In this document: piece after piece, positions 35,389-45,766 of the stretch
Layout: each line of letters begins with the position of its first letter
How positions within the stretch are numbered: the stretch's first letter is position 1
NCBI GenBank assembly: GCA_965206775.1
Contig: CBDBKU010000003.1
Location: 1,116,001-1,180,000 of the forward strand
Direction of reading: 5' to 3'
Length of the DNA: 64,000 nt
From: VXMF01 sp965206775
GTDB taxonomy: Bacteria > Acidobacteriota > Terriglobia > Bryobacterales > UBA6623
Position numbers and translations under genes: made by a program
The notes under the pieces: generated by a model
Seen by the model: only the letters and a program-made list of their open reading frames with translations
What the model was told of the DNA's origin: nothing
Database searches by the model: none

Positions 35389-38300
35389 TCACCGGCGCAA
35401 CTCGATAGTGGACGGGCCGGGCCGCTGCAACACCACTCTTCCGGTTCGAATCAGGTTGAGCCCGGTTCCCAGAACTGTCCGGCCTTCTGCAGCTAGCGCT
35501 CGGGCGTAGGCCTCGAGCTGAGGCCTGTACCTTTGGAAGGCATCGACCGGGTCCTCGATCCGATCGGACTTGTGGTCCAGCACCCAGACGCCCTTCGGAG
35601 TCTGGATGACCAGGTCTGCCTCGCCGGACATCACTGAGCCGTTCTTGTCCAGTGCCAGTACCGGCCACTCCCGCATCACGGACTCTACCTCGAAGCGCTT
35701 TTCTAGCCAGTCCTCGAATTGAGCAATTGCGGAAGCTATTTGCGTCCGCGCGGTGGGATCCGCTTCCACTACCGCGACTTGCGTCATGCGCTCCGCGAGA
35801 TCGGGGCGGCCGCCGAGGATCTCGAAGCACCGATGGAGATACGTCCCCAGTTCGGCGCCGGACAGTCCGGTGTCGACATTCAGTCCTTCCCCGTAACGGG
35901 AGACCTCCAGCCGTGCTGTAGTTGCCGCGTTGTCGCTGCCGGCAAGGCTCGACGCCGCCACGCCCTCCGGAGTCAGCTCCGTGGGCGGCGTTGCCCGTCG
36001 AATCGCCCGCCGTCCCGCGACAGGAAGCGAGGCTTCGTCGTTGCCCGGATGGAACTCGAAGTCCCCCGGCAGTTGGGTTTCGCCTTGGAGCACGTTGCAG
36101 GGGAACGCGAGGTCTGCCACGACAAGTTTTCCGGCATTGTCGTCGAGCGACCATCGTCCTTTCAGGAGTTTCCAGTACGAGACGGTTGAGCTGCTTCGCT
36201 GGCGCGCTTGGAATTCGGGCCATTCGAGCAGCAGTTTTTCGCGCGCACGCGTGAGTGCTACGTAAAGAAGCCGCTTCGACTCCGTGACGACGCCTTCTTG
36301 CAGGGAGGCCGTCTGCTTTTCGTTCTGTTCCCATGCCGCGTAGTGCGGCCAGTAGTCGATCCGGGCATGCTCGAGAATCTTCGAGAGATCGTCGAAAGAA
36401 CGGTATTCGAGATTGAGGTTCGGAAGGCGCGGCTTCACCTGCCGGTCGAGATTGCAGACCGCCACCACCGGCCATTCAAGCCCCTTCGCACCGTGCCACG
36501 TTCGTAGCGTGATCGCATCCTCCTCAAGGACCGTCTTGTCGGGCTCCTCGTCTTCGTCCTGCCTCGTGGCCAGCCAGCTCAGAAATGTCTGGATCCCGTG
36601 GCCGTGGTAGCCGCCATGCGCCAGCGCCTCGCGATTCGAGTCCATGAATTCGGCGGCTTCTCCGAGAAGCCGCAGGAGGTTCGCCCGGGCCTGCTCGCCG
36701 TCCGGCCACGACCCGACCGCGTCGAGCAGTTCCATCGCGGACAGGGTATCGGCTACGAGGGCGTAGATCGTTCGGTCAGCCACGCCTTCGGAAAGCGAGT
36801 CGAGTTTGCGGAGCAAGGGGTCCTTGATGCGCCCCGAATCGATCAGTTGCTGCAGGCCTTCCTCCAGGCTGAGGGAGCCGAGTTCGGTCACGGCCAGGTA
36901 GAGTGCCGCATGGCGGTCCGAGGGGTTCGCCAGGTAGGCGAGGGCGTGCCAAGCGAGTTGGACCGGTCTCGACATCAGCCAGCCCTCCGACTGATGATTC
37001 ACGCGAAGGCCCAGGCTCCGGAGGACGTCAGCGTACTCCGCGAGCACCGCGTTGGTCGGACACAGCACTGCCATGTCGCCGCCGCGCAGCCGTCGGACGG
37101 AGTTGGTCCGGCGGTCGACCACCGTCTGCGACGGGTCGGCCAGTAGGCCCTTCAGCCGCTTGCCCACCGAATACGCTCGAACAGTGTGTCTTGGCGTCTT
37201 GGGGTTCTTCTCGAATGCCACGACCTCGAGGGGTGCCATCGGGCACGGCTGCCGCTGCGCCTCCAGGGCGACGTAGCTCTCGCCGAAGAGCCCCGGTCCG
37301 ATCGCGTTCACGAACTCCATCAGTGCGGGCTGGGATCGCCAATTGCGGGTCAGGGGGCGAGAGACGTTCTTGTGGTTCCGCTCAAGCGCCTCGAAGAGCC
37401 GCGGATCGGCGCCCTGGAATCCCATGATGGCCTGCTTGAGATCGCCGACAACCAAGGTGGGGATCCCGGCTTCCTTAATCTTCCAAAGCAGAGCGAACTG
37501 CAGCGGGTTCGTGTCCTGGAACTCGTCCACGACGAGGCAGTCGATCCGGCTGGCAAGTGTGTCCAGGGCGTCGGGGCGGTCCGTGAGCAGCTGCCCGGCA
37601 GCCGCGATCATGTCGGTGTAGTCCACCAAGCCGGCCTCTCGCTTGGCCCGGTCGTAGTGCTCGACCACGTCCTGCCCGGCTTGCAGGAGGGCGGATAGAT
37701 GGAACTGGGCATGTTCGAGCGGGCCGCGATGGTCCTTCAGCGCGTCGGCTGCGAGGACGACCTGTTTGGCGAGCGTCACATACTCGGCGGGCAACGGAAG
37801 GTCGCGGTTGGATACCCGGAGCCTGCGCAGCCTCGCCCAGAGCAACCAGTCGGTGTCGAGGGCGCCCGGCCTCGATGCCTGGCTCAGCGATCTGAAGTCG
37901 CCCTTGAAATCGTCGATTGCCTTCTGGCTCCCGCCGTACTCCCTGTCAAGACTGGAGTTGAACGCATCGAGCAGTTCCGCGACGCATCGCTCCAGCGTCC
38001 GGGTCTGCCCGCTCTCCGGATGCGCCCTGCCGTACCTCCCCGCGATTCTCCTCGCTGCGTCCTTGGAGTGCCGAAGGATGTTGCCTGGAGTCCCGATTCC
38101 GATGGACCGGAGGAGTTGCACCACGTCCAGCAGCGTGTCCCGAAATGCTTCCTCGGCGCTCGACTGCGTGGCGGCAACATACGAATAGCCGTAGGCTCGC
38201 AGATCGGCCACGACTCGATCGGCCTTGTCCGTGCGAGCCAGCGCCCTGCGGATCAAGGCATTCTGCTCGTCATCGTTCAGCAGACGCGGTCTGGGGGACG

Positions 38301-38586
38301 TTCCTGCTTCGAACGCGAATTCCGTCAGCAAGCGCAGGCCGAGCGAGTGGATCGTGGAGATGTACGCGTGGGAAAGGCGCAGCGCATCCTCGACTCTCCC
38401 CATCGCAAGCAGGCCGGCGCTGATGCGTTCACGCAGCTCCGCGGCCGCGGCTTCGGTATAGGTGACAGCGACGATCCGTTCCGGAGCTACCATCCCGTCC
38501 GCGATCCATCGTCCGAGTTGCGTCTGGATCGTGTGGGTCTTCCCGGAACCGGCGCCAGCGGGAACGATGCGGAGAGGTTCCGTCAC
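35389..38586 (-). CDS. AddA/RecB-like UvrD-family helicase-nuclease
   Basis: A 1065-residue DNA helicase/exonuclease for double-strand-break processing. Walker A PAGAGSGKTHTIQ is at residues 9-21, then VAVTYTEAAAAELRERI (Ia), the Walker B region DCLVVDEFQDTNPLQFAL, LTRNWRSQPAL (IV), TLRTWHGAKGLEWPVV (V) and SKRLLYVALTRAREKLLL (VI). The C-terminal PD-(D/E)XK nuclease shows GEADLVIQTPKGVWVLDHKSD, with the Asp and Asp-x-Lys needed for catalysis. Its ATG overlaps the stop of the AddB-like gene by four bases (ATGA), so the two are translationally coupled subunits. Shorter than Bacillus AddA (~1230). Confidence 0.92.
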   Translation of the reverse strand: MTEPLRIVPAGAGSGKTHTIQTQLGRWIADGMVAPERIVAVTYTEAAAAELRERISAGLLAMGRVEDALRLSHAYISTIHSLGLRLLTEFAFEAGTSPRPRLLNDDEQNALIRRALARTDKADRVVADLRAYGYSYVAATQSSAEEAFRDTLLDVVQLLRSIGIGTPGNILRHSKDAARRIAGRYGRAHPESGQTRTLERCVAELLDAFNSSLDREYGGSQKAIDDFKGDFRSLSQASRPGALDTDWLLWARLRRLRVSNRDLPLPAEYVTLAKQVVLAADALKDHRGPLEHAQFHLSALLQAGQDVVEHYDRAKREAGLVDYTDMIAAAGQLLTDRPDALDTLASRIDCLVVDEFQDTNPLQFALLWKIKEAGIPTLVVGDLKQAIMGFQGADPRLFEALERNHKNVSRPLTRNWRSQPALMEFVNAIGPGLFGESYVALEAQRQPCPMAPLEVVAFEKNPKTPRHTVRAYSVGKRLKGLLADPSQTVVDRRTNSVRRLRGGDMAVLCPTNAVLAEYADVLRSLGLRVNHQSEGWLMSRPVQLAWHALAYLANPSDRHAALYLAVTELGSLSLEEGLQQLIDSGRIKDPLLRKLDSLSEGVADRTIYALVADTLSAMELLDAVGSWPDGEQARANLLRLLGEAAEFMDSNREALAHGGYHGHGIQTFLSWLATRQDEDEEPDKTVLEEDAITLRTWHGAKGLEWPVVAVCNLDRQVKPRLPNLNLEYRSFDDLSKILEHARIDYWPHYAAWEQNEKQTASLQEGVVTESKRLLYVALTRAREKLLLEWPEFQARQRSSSTVSYWKLLKGRWSLDDNAGKLVVADLAFPCNVLQGETQLPGDFEFHPGNDEASLPVAGRRAIRRATPPTELTPEGVAASSLAGSDNAATTARLEVSRYGEGLNVDTGLSGAELGTYLHRCFEILGGRPDLAERMTQVAVVEADPTARTQIASAIAQFEDWLEKRFEVESVMREWPVLALDKNGSVMSGEADLVIQTPKGVWVLDHKSDRIEDPVDAFQRYRPQLEAYARALAAEGRTVLGTGLNLIRTGRVVLQRPGPSTIELRR

Positions 38587-41021
38587 TTCGACGCGCTCCT
38601 CTCGTCTGTCGGCAGCGTGAACAGGGCAATCAGCGGGCTGGCATCCAGGGCGAAGGTCGAGACCCCAAGGTCGGCTAAGGATTTCCTGTCGGTATCCAGG
38701 TTGAGGCGCACGACCCCCTTGCGAACATCGTCAAGTCGCGCTCCTATGTCGACCGTCGCCTGTCGCGCGACGTCTTCGGAAACCGTGTGCCATCCCGGAA
38801 TCGCCACGCCGCCGGGCAGCTCGCTATCCCCGAGGCAGACGCGGTCCTTCATCATGAAGTACACGATTCCGATCTCGTTGGCCCGACCCAGCCTTCCTGC
38901 AAGCTCTTCGTCCTCGGGACGCGATCGAACTCCTCGCCGCGGTTTCGGCCCCCCGCTTTGCACCATGGCCCTGTAGAGGGTCGCCTGGGTGTCAAACCCT
39001 GTCTCCATGCGCTTGCTGCGCCCGCCCGAACGGGACCACTTGTAGTCCACGATCAGCAGCCTGTCGCCATCCACTGCGAGGATCAGGTCGGCTTGGCCGT
39101 GGACGCTGATCCGTGACCAATCGCCCTGCAGCCACTGCTCGCTGGCAAGGACTTTGGCACCGAGTTTCTCGAGCGCGTCACGCCACATCACGGCCGCTTT
39201 CGCTGCCTGCTCGGCGAGATGCAGCCGCTCCACCCTCCATTGCGGGTTGCGGATGAAAGGAGCTTGCTGCAGGGCGACCTCGTCGAGCACCTTCCTGGCA
39301 CGCGGGGACATGCCGGATCGTTTCGGCAAAACCGCTCCGGGACGGAATAGCCGCTCGAACATGCCGTGAGCCAGCGATCCTAAGACGCTCGGGCCGGCCG
39401 TCTCCGGGGCCCACGCGAGCGGTTCGGCGTCGATCCGGCGCAGCAGCCATGCCAGCGGGGAGACCAGAAGCGTTTCCAGGCTGCTCGGCGATTCGGGTCT
39501 CGTACGGCCATCGCTGTCCGAACGGAGCGCGATCAGATCCCGGTCGAGGTTGAGACCTCCGCAGCGGTACTGTCGAGGCGGGGCGGCCTTGCTCGAGGGT
39601 GCAAGCGCTAGGTACCGTATGCGCGCGCGGTCGTCGGCCGAGTCCAGTTCGGCAACGAGGCTCTTTCCCGCACGGGATCCCGAGAGCAGACGCTCGACGA
39701 ATACGAGACTCTCCGACGGCGATTGCGGAGTGCCCGTTTCTTGGCGCCGAGGTATCAGGAGGGTGACCGAGTCGGATGCCGCGGAAAGCTGCCGCCTGAA
39801 CCGCTGCCGCCGGCGTCCCAGTTCCTCCGCCGGGTCTCCTATTGGGATCGCTAGCGCCCGGCGAATCTCGAGCAGATCGTCGGACGGGAACACAGCAGAT
39901 GATCGCGGCTCTCTGGGGTATCTCCCCTGATGGAATCCGAGCACGAAGAGATGGCGGACGTCTCTCCACGGCTCGTGCCGCTCGCGGAGGACAGTGACTC
40001 CTTCAAGGCTGAAAAACGCCGGTTCCCCGTTGGTGATGTGCCTCGGGCTGGCGGCTCGTCGCGCAGCGACCCAGTCGATCTGCGGGGCGCCCTCAAGCGT
40101 CTCGCGGGCCCGCTTGGCTGCGTCCCGCGCCCGCGCCCGATGCATGGAAAACTCCTCGCCGCCCGAGAGTAGCGAGGCGAAGCGATCCAGGGCTGCCTGG
40201 AGCCTGCTCGGATCGTTGTCGTCCTGGCGTATCACCTCGAGCATGGCCTGGGCTTCGCGCCCCGCGCCGGACGGAGCGGCCAGGTCGTAGCGGCCCTCCA
40301 TGACCCTTCGTGCCATGTCGGCGCCGTCCTCGATGGTCCAAGGCATGAGCGGCGACGACAGGCAGGCTGACAGAGCCATCGCAGGTGCCGGTTTCTGCCG
40401 GCAGAAAAGGAAATGGAACACCGCCTCAGCCCCGAGATCCCTCCGCCACCTCTCTCCCCGAAGCCCTGACAAGGCGAGACCGGCGAGTTCGAACGCATCC
40501 TCCAACGCAATGGCGTATGAGAATTCGTCCGGCAGCAGGATCCCGATGTCAGCTGGCGCCAGATCCCGGTCACTGGCCAGCAACGACTGAGCCATCCCGG
40601 CGGTTATCTCTGCTTCCTGGTAAAAGTCCCGGACTCCCACACACTGCACGGAGTGGTCGACCGCCGACTCGGACCCGGACGGCGCGAAGAGCTGGCACTG
40701 CAGCGCTTCAAGCGCAGAGCCACCCTCAGCACGACTCCGCCTCGCAAGGATTTCTTCGAGTTCGGCCCAGAGTTCGGGATCGACCGGCGTTCCGGCTAGG
40801 CTCGCATCACGGTTCAGCTTCTCGACGAGATCAAGCTGCCACCGGGTCAAATTCATGACGGTTTCGGAGGCGTAGACGCGGATCGCGTGCAGGGACGAGG
40901 CGGAGTCGGCGCGCAGAAGACTCTGGATAACGCCCAGGCTCCCGGGCAGGCTCCCGTCCAGCGCTTGTGCTAGTCGGGTCAAGTCGCGGACGACGCGCTG
41001 AGGGCGGGCCGGAAGGTGCAC
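38583..41021 (-). CDS. AddB-like PD-(D/E)XK nuclease subunit; true 5' end unclear
   Basis: Second subunit of an AddAB-type complex. The C-terminal nuclease motif is HGQADLILAVDGDRLLIVDYKWSRSG (Asp, then Asp-Tyr-Lys). The central part has inactive-helicase features such as FSLEGVTVLRERHEPWRDVR and HLFVLGFHQGRYP. The only usual start in frame is GTG 41021, but codons stay open upstream to a stop at 41469-41471. That extra sequence reads as protein of the same family, e.g. QFLLVPDASAARFVRRSL and TGILVGTLRELLHRGLEAYL, typical of AddB N-termini. No ATG, GTG or TTG occurs there, so either a rare start (CTG near 41339) or a frameshift/sequence error near 41340-41400 is likely. No Cys cluster for an iron-sulfur site was noted. 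Confidence 0.82.
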   Translation of the reverse strand: MHLPARPQRVVRDLTRLAQALDGSLPGSLGVIQSLLRADSASSLHAIRVYASETVMNLTRWQLDLVEKLNRDASLAGTPVDPELWAELEEILARRSRAEGGSALEALQCQLFAPSGSESAVDHSVQCVGVRDFYQEAEITAGMAQSLLASDRDLAPADIGILLPDEFSYAIALEDAFELAGLALSGLRGERWRRDLGAEAVFHFLFCRQKPAPAMALSACLSSPLMPWTIEDGADMARRVMEGRYDLAAPSGAGREAQAMLEVIRQDDNDPSRLQAALDRFASLLSGGEEFSMHRARARDAAKRARETLEGAPQIDWVAARRAASPRHITNGEPAFFSLEGVTVLRERHEPWRDVRHLFVLGFHQGRYPREPRSSAVFPSDDLLEIRRALAIPIGDPAEELGRRRQRFRRQLSAASDSVTLLIPRRQETGTPQSPSESLVFVERLLSGSRAGKSLVAELDSADDRARIRYLALAPSSKAAPPRQYRCGGLNLDRDLIALRSDSDGRTRPESPSSLETLLVSPLAWLLRRIDAEPLAWAPETAGPSVLGSLAHGMFERLFRPGAVLPKRSGMSPRARKVLDEVALQQAPFIRNPQWRVERLHLAEQAAKAAVMWRDALEKLGAKVLASEQWLQGDWSRISVHGQADLILAVDGDRLLIVDYKWSRSGGRSKRMETGFDTQATLYRAMVQSGGPKPRRGVRSRPEDEELAGRLGRANEIGIVYFMMKDRVCLGDSELPGGVAIPGWHTVSEDVARQATVDIGARLDDVRKGVVRLNLDTDRKSLADLGVSTFALDASPLIALFTLPTDERSASK

Positions 41022-41550
41022 TGCGCATGCCGGTTCGAGATGTTGGAGGGGATCGGTCGCCGAAACCAGGTTGATCAGCGCCCCGCGGATCTCGGATGCC
41101 GTTTCGTCTGGCGCGACCTCGAAGCTCTTGCTCCAGAACGCATCGTCGATCCGGGCAACCTCGTCATGAAAGCGCTGCTCCCGTACCTCGCCGTCGTCGC
41201 TGACGAGATACGCCTCAAGCCCCCGATGAAGCAGTTCGCGGAGCGTTCCGACGAGAATGCCGGTTCGCGCCTTGGTCGTAGCTAGGGACCGGCGGACGAA
41301 ACGCGCCGCACTTGCGTCGGGTACAAGTAGAAATTGCAGCGGCTGTTTGGGCGGGCTAGCGTAATACTTTCTGGATGCGATATGGCCCTCCCCGCATGAA
41401 GCGGCCCGCGCCCGACGTCGGAACCTCGTCCCGGAATGCGAAGAAGGGCACTCGTGAATAGCGTCTCGTCACAGGCAATGAGTGAACTTTTTCTATTCTA
41501 GTCCAGTTTATAGTCGTCCGGCAACTGATTTGCGGAATCGCCGCCACCCC

Positions 41551-42447
41551 TCACGGGATTGGCACGCCGTGCTCGAAGGCGCGCTCGGCGTGCAGTCGCT
41601 GAAGCCGCTGCGTCACCGGCCCTCGCGAGCCGGTTCCGATCTTACGCCCGTCAACATCCAGGACTGGAGCCAAGGCGCCCATGGTGCCCGTGGTGAACGC
41701 CTCGTCGGCCGTGTAGACCTCGGTCAGCGAAATGTTCCTCTGGACAACCTCGATCCCGCTCGAACGTGCTGCGCTGATGACTGTGGCTCGGGTTATGCCC
41801 GGGAGGCAGCTGTCGGCATGTGGCGCGAGAAGGACCTCATCCCGGACCAGGAACACGTTGGTCGCGTTCGTCTCGGAGACGAATCCGTGGACATCCAGCA
41901 TCAGGGCGTCGTCCACGTCAGCGAGGTTCGCCTCGATCTTGGCCAGGATGTTGTTGATCAGGTTGTTGTGGTGAATCTTGGAGTCAAGGCATTGCGGGGT
42001 GTTTCGTCGTATCGACGAGGTGATCAGGCGGATGCCCTCTTGGTCATAAACGAGTCCTTTCCACTCGGCCAGCACGATCAGCGTGCAGCCCGATTGGTTC
42101 CAATGCGGACTCATCCCGGAGGTAACTTTCTCGCCTCTCGTCAGGGTCAGCCGGACGTGCGCGCCATCGGTCATGCCGTTTGCGCGCAGTGTCTCGAACA
42201 GGGCGCTGCGGACATGGTCCCGGGACGGGATCGCAGCAAATGCCATCGCGTGGGCAGAGGCGAACAGGCGGTCCAGATGGAGGTCCAAGTCTGCCACGCG
42301 GCCTCTGTAGACCCGGAGCCCCTCCCACACGGCGTCGCCTCCTTGCACGACGCTATCGAACACGGACACCTTGGCTTCGTGTCGCGGTCTAAGCTGGCCG
42401 CCGACATGGACGAGGATGCTGGCGTTTCGGTCATCTGGAAGTTGCAT
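41551..42447 (-). CDS. Class IV aminotransferase (branched-chain/D-amino-acid type)
   Basis: PLP fold-type IV aminotransferase. FDSVVQGGDAVWEGLRVYRGR is the N-terminal signature. The PLP lysine is Lys157 in CLDSKIHHNNLIN. GFVSETNATNVFLVRDEVL holds the conserved Glu that binds the pyridine nitrogen, and EVYTADEAFTTGTMGALAPV the phosphate loop. The KxHNxL motif points to a branched-chain or D-amino-acid aminotransferase; the exact substrate cannot be set by eye. 298 residues, normal length. It stands alone on the minus strand, divergent from the next gene. Confidence 0.88.
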   Translation of the reverse strand: MQLPDDRNASILVHVGGQLRPRHEAKVSVFDSVVQGGDAVWEGLRVYRGRVADLDLHLDRLFASAHAMAFAAIPSRDHVRSALFETLRANGMTDGAHVRLTLTRGEKVTSGMSPHWNQSGCTLIVLAEWKGLVYDQEGIRLITSSIRRNTPQCLDSKIHHNNLINNILAKIEANLADVDDALMLDVHGFVSETNATNVFLVRDEVLLAPHADSCLPGITRATVISAARSSGIEVVQRNISLTEVYTADEAFTTGTMGALAPVLDVDGRKIGTGSRGPVTQRLQRLHAERAFEHGVPIP

Positions 42448-42737
42448 TGCTGGACCTGAAGGGCTGACAGGCGAGGCCCGTCACTCGGAGAATTGTACGG
42501 CAACATCAACGGTGGCGACTCAACCTGGCGTTGACGATGCGCAATGCTTTCCGGTGATTGCGCGCCGCGAAGGCCGGGGCACCGGAATCCTCTCTGTCGA
42601 AGGGGCTTCGTGCTGTCGTGCGGCGAAGCCGGTTCGAACGGGAATCCGCAAGATCCCGGATCAATCGCCCTACGGCGGCAACGTTCGCCTGAACCGGAGA
42701 AGAAATCAGGAGGTCGTTAGGATACAATCGCGGCAAG

Positions 42738-45515
42738 ATGCGACGGGTTCTCGTTCTCTTTGTTCTGTGCTCGGCAGTGATCGCCGCGCAGTCGACGCCC
42801 ACTACGGTCTATATCAGCTTGGGAGAAAACGCAAAGGCGGTCGAGTCCTGGGACGGCTCGGTAAGGGTCACTGGCGGCAATCTCGTCCGCTTGGAAGAGC
42901 GCCACTTCATGAATTCGGACCGCCTCCAAGGTACGAGCGGGTGGAGGGCTTCGACGAGACAGGAGCAAATTACAGGTTTTCCCAGGGTCAATTACAACGA
43001 GATGAGCCCTGCCGAGCTGCCTCCCACGCAGTTCTCGCCAGTCGGCGTCTTCGCCGTGGCGAGCGGCAGCGAGTCCTCGAGTTTCAGGGTGAGGACCAAG
43101 CAAGGCGCAATCACGTTCCGCACTTCCGAACTTGCTGGAGGACCGAAGCCGTTTCTGAACGGACGCGCGCTCGTCGGCCTGACCCCGTCGGTCGAGAAGC
43201 TCTCGAGCGCGGAGTACGAGGACGACGAACCGGCGGTGGCGCAGGTGCAGGAGGGCGTTCCCGCCGTGGCCTGGGTGGCTTACAAGGAAAGCGGCGACAC
43301 GGTGATGGTCAGGATCCGCCGGGACGGCACTTGGGAAGATGCGCAGGAGGTCACGCCCGGCCCGTCAGACGTTTGGCGAGCGTCGGCCGCCTCGGACGGA
43401 CAGGGCCGCCTGTGGGTTTTCTGGAGCCAGCGCAACGGAACGAATTGGGACATCTGGGGGCGAATGCGGAGCGGGGGCTCTTGGGACGAGCCCCAGAAGC
43501 TCAGTGCGGACGGGTGGAATACTTTCCATCGCGCTGCCTCGACGAGCGACGGGAAGGTCGTCGTAGTTTGGCAGAGCGCTCAAGGGGACCCTGGCCGCGC
43601 GCAGACGGACATCTGGATGCGCGTTTGGGACGGGTCCACCTGGGGTGACCAGATGCGCGTCAGCGAGTCGCCGGCCAACGACTGGGAGCCGCAGGTCGCG
43701 GGCGGCGCGGAAGGCCAGGCGCATATCGTCTGGGACAGCTACCACGATGGCAATTACGACATTTTCTATCGCTCGTATGCCGATGGCGCCCTCGGGGATA
43801 TCGAGCAGGTCACTAGCAGCCCCCAGTTCCAGGCCCATGCGAACGTCGCCGTGGCTCCCGACGGAACCCCCTGGCTCGCTTGGGACGAGTCCGGCGCCAA
43901 CTGGGGCAAGGACCAGGGCTACTTGGCCACGCCCCCGCCGGGAGTGCCTTTGCACCAGGGGCGGTCGATCCAGGTCGTGAAGCGGACCGGCGGTTCGTGG
44001 TCCGAGCCGAAATCGAAACTGGAGCCGTTCTACGTCTACAGGCTGTACCCGAACTTCGAGAATCCCCAACTCGCTTTCGACCGGTACGGGACACTTACGA
44101 TGCTGTTCCGCCATTGGACGAGGCAGCGGGCGCACTCCATCGGCGCCAGGATGATGTGGGAAACGTTCCTGACGCGCTTCGACGGAAAGGAATGGACAAT
44201 TCCAGTGCCGCTCGCCCACAGCCAGGGCTCGATCGAGAAGCGTCCGTCGGTGGCTTCGGTGGGCGGCTCGTTGATCGCGGCCTGGATGACTGACAACCGG
44301 ACATTTTCGGAGGCTCTGCCGCAGAACGCGGAAATCTATGTCGCCGACCTCGGCTCCGCTGGAGCGCCGCCCGACTATTCCGAGGGGAATTTCATTCAAT
44401 ACGTCGAGCCGTTCACCGAAGAGATTCCGGTCCACCCCTACGAGGAACGCAACGTCGAGACGATTCGCGGCTACACCATCGACGCCGGGGACAGGCAGTT
44501 CAAGATCTTCCGCGGCGACATGCACCGTCACACCGACGTCTCGCCGGACTTCAAGTACGACGGGTCGCTGATCGAGGTCTATCGGTATGCGCTCGACGCC
44601 GCGGCGTTCGACTATATCGTCCCGACGGATCACCAGCTGGGCTACGACCAGGAGTTCACGTGGTGGCAGGACGAGAAGCTTGCCGACCTGTTTCACGTGC
44701 CGGGCACATTCGTCCCGATGTTCGGCTACGAGCGCTCGCTCACTTTTCCTAACGGGCACCGCAACGTCATTTTTGCGAAGCGCGGTACAAGGACCCTGCC
44801 GATTCCGCCCGAGGAGCAGCGAGGCGAGCAGCGAGCCGAGAGGCTCTACGCGTACCTGCACGAGAACGATGGCATTTCGATGCCTCACAGTTCAGGGACC
44901 GCCCAGGGCACGGACTGGTTGAACAACGATCCCGAGGTCGAGCCGCTAATGGAGATCTTCCAAGGCTACCGGGCCAGCTACGAGTACATGGGAGCACCCT
45001 TGGCGGCTTCCCCGCAAAGACTCCGGGAGCAGCGGTCTGGCTTCAATCCGATCGGATATTGGTGGGACGCGTTGCGGAAGGGGTACAAGATTGGCGTTCA
45101 GGCCTCGTCCGACCACTGGTCGACCCACATGTCGTACGCCATGATCGTGGCGGAGGAATTCACGCGGGATTCGATGTTCGCCGCGCTCAAGGCCCGTCAT
45201 GCGTACGGCGCGACGGACAACATCGTGCTCGATTTCCAAGCAGAGGATGCGGACGGCAGTCGCTACATCATGGGTGACATCATGAACTCGGAACGAGCTC
45301 CGCGGCTCTACGTCCGGGCGGTCGGAACGGACCGGATCAAGCAGTTCGTGATCGTGAAGAATCAGGAGATCATCTACACGAGCCACCCGAACGAAGAAGA
45401 GTACACGGCCGAGTACACGGACAGGAACTTTGAGGCCGGATCAAACTACTACTACGTCCGCGTCGTCCAGAACGACGGGCAGGTAGCATGGAGCTCGCCG
45501 ATCTGGGTCGAATAG
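42738..45515 (+). CDS. Exported protein: sialidase-like beta-propeller fused to a DUF3604/PHP-type metallohydrolase domain
   Basis: Signal peptide MRRVLVLFVLCSAVIAA. Residues ~150-550 form repeated propeller blades (AVAWVAYKESGDTVMVRIRR, LWVFWSQRNGTNWDIWGRMR, AHIVWDSYHDGNYDIFYRSY) of the Asp-box/WD-like kind. The last ~330 residues are a DUF3604 domain with metal-binding motifs FRGDMHRHTDVSPD, YIVPTDHQLGY, GYERSLTFPNGHRNV, GISMPHSSG and GVQASSDHWS. DUF3604 proteins resemble PHP phosphoesterases. The enzyme is likely periplasmic; substrate unknown. 925 residues. Good upstream site AGGAGG is 25 bases away, with a TACAAT -10-like hexamer between. Confidence 0.82.
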   Translation: MRRVLVLFVLCSAVIAAQSTPTTVYISLGENAKAVESWDGSVRVTGGNLVRLEERHFMNSDRLQGTSGWRASTRQEQITGFPRVNYNEMSPAELPPTQFSPVGVFAVASGSESSSFRVRTKQGAITFRTSELAGGPKPFLNGRALVGLTPSVEKLSSAEYEDDEPAVAQVQEGVPAVAWVAYKESGDTVMVRIRRDGTWEDAQEVTPGPSDVWRASAASDGQGRLWVFWSQRNGTNWDIWGRMRSGGSWDEPQKLSADGWNTFHRAASTSDGKVVVVWQSAQGDPGRAQTDIWMRVWDGSTWGDQMRVSESPANDWEPQVAGGAEGQAHIVWDSYHDGNYDIFYRSYADGALGDIEQVTSSPQFQAHANVAVAPDGTPWLAWDESGANWGKDQGYLATPPPGVPLHQGRSIQVVKRTGGSWSEPKSKLEPFYVYRLYPNFENPQLAFDRYGTLTMLFRHWTRQRAHSIGARMMWETFLTRFDGKEWTIPVPLAHSQGSIEKRPSVASVGGSLIAAWMTDNRTFSEALPQNAEIYVADLGSAGAPPDYSEGNFIQYVEPFTEEIPVHPYEERNVETIRGYTIDAGDRQFKIFRGDMHRHTDVSPDFKYDGSLIEVYRYALDAAAFDYIVPTDHQLGYDQEFTWWQDEKLADLFHVPGTFVPMFGYERSLTFPNGHRNVIFAKRGTRTLPIPPEEQRGEQRAERLYAYLHENDGISMPHSSGTAQGTDWLNNDPEVEPLMEIFQGYRASYEYMGAPLAASPQRLREQRSGFNPIGYWWDALRKGYKIGVQASSDHWSTHMSYAMIVAEEFTRDSMFAALKARHAYGATDNIVLDFQAEDADGSRYIMGDIMNSERAPRLYVRAVGTDRIKQFVIVKNQEIIYTSHPNEEEYTAEYTDRNFEAGSNYYYVRVVQNDGQVAWSSPIWVE

Positions 45516-45766
45516 GGTCGGCCTTGGCAGCGCCGTACGAAGGCTCTGACCGCTCCTCCCTGCTGGTCCAGGCGGCTCCCGAGCGAGGTCGGCATTTGAC
45601 CCGGCAATCCGCCAGGGCCCTGGGACGGGCTCGATACGCAGGAGAAGGGTGGGATTTCCATGCTGACCGCCACTCTCGGCGCACGGATAGTGTTTGGAAC
45701 TGGTAGGTGTGCGAGTGTGGTCGCTGCGACAGAAGGCGAGCAGCGATTCTCAGAAGCGAAGTTGCT

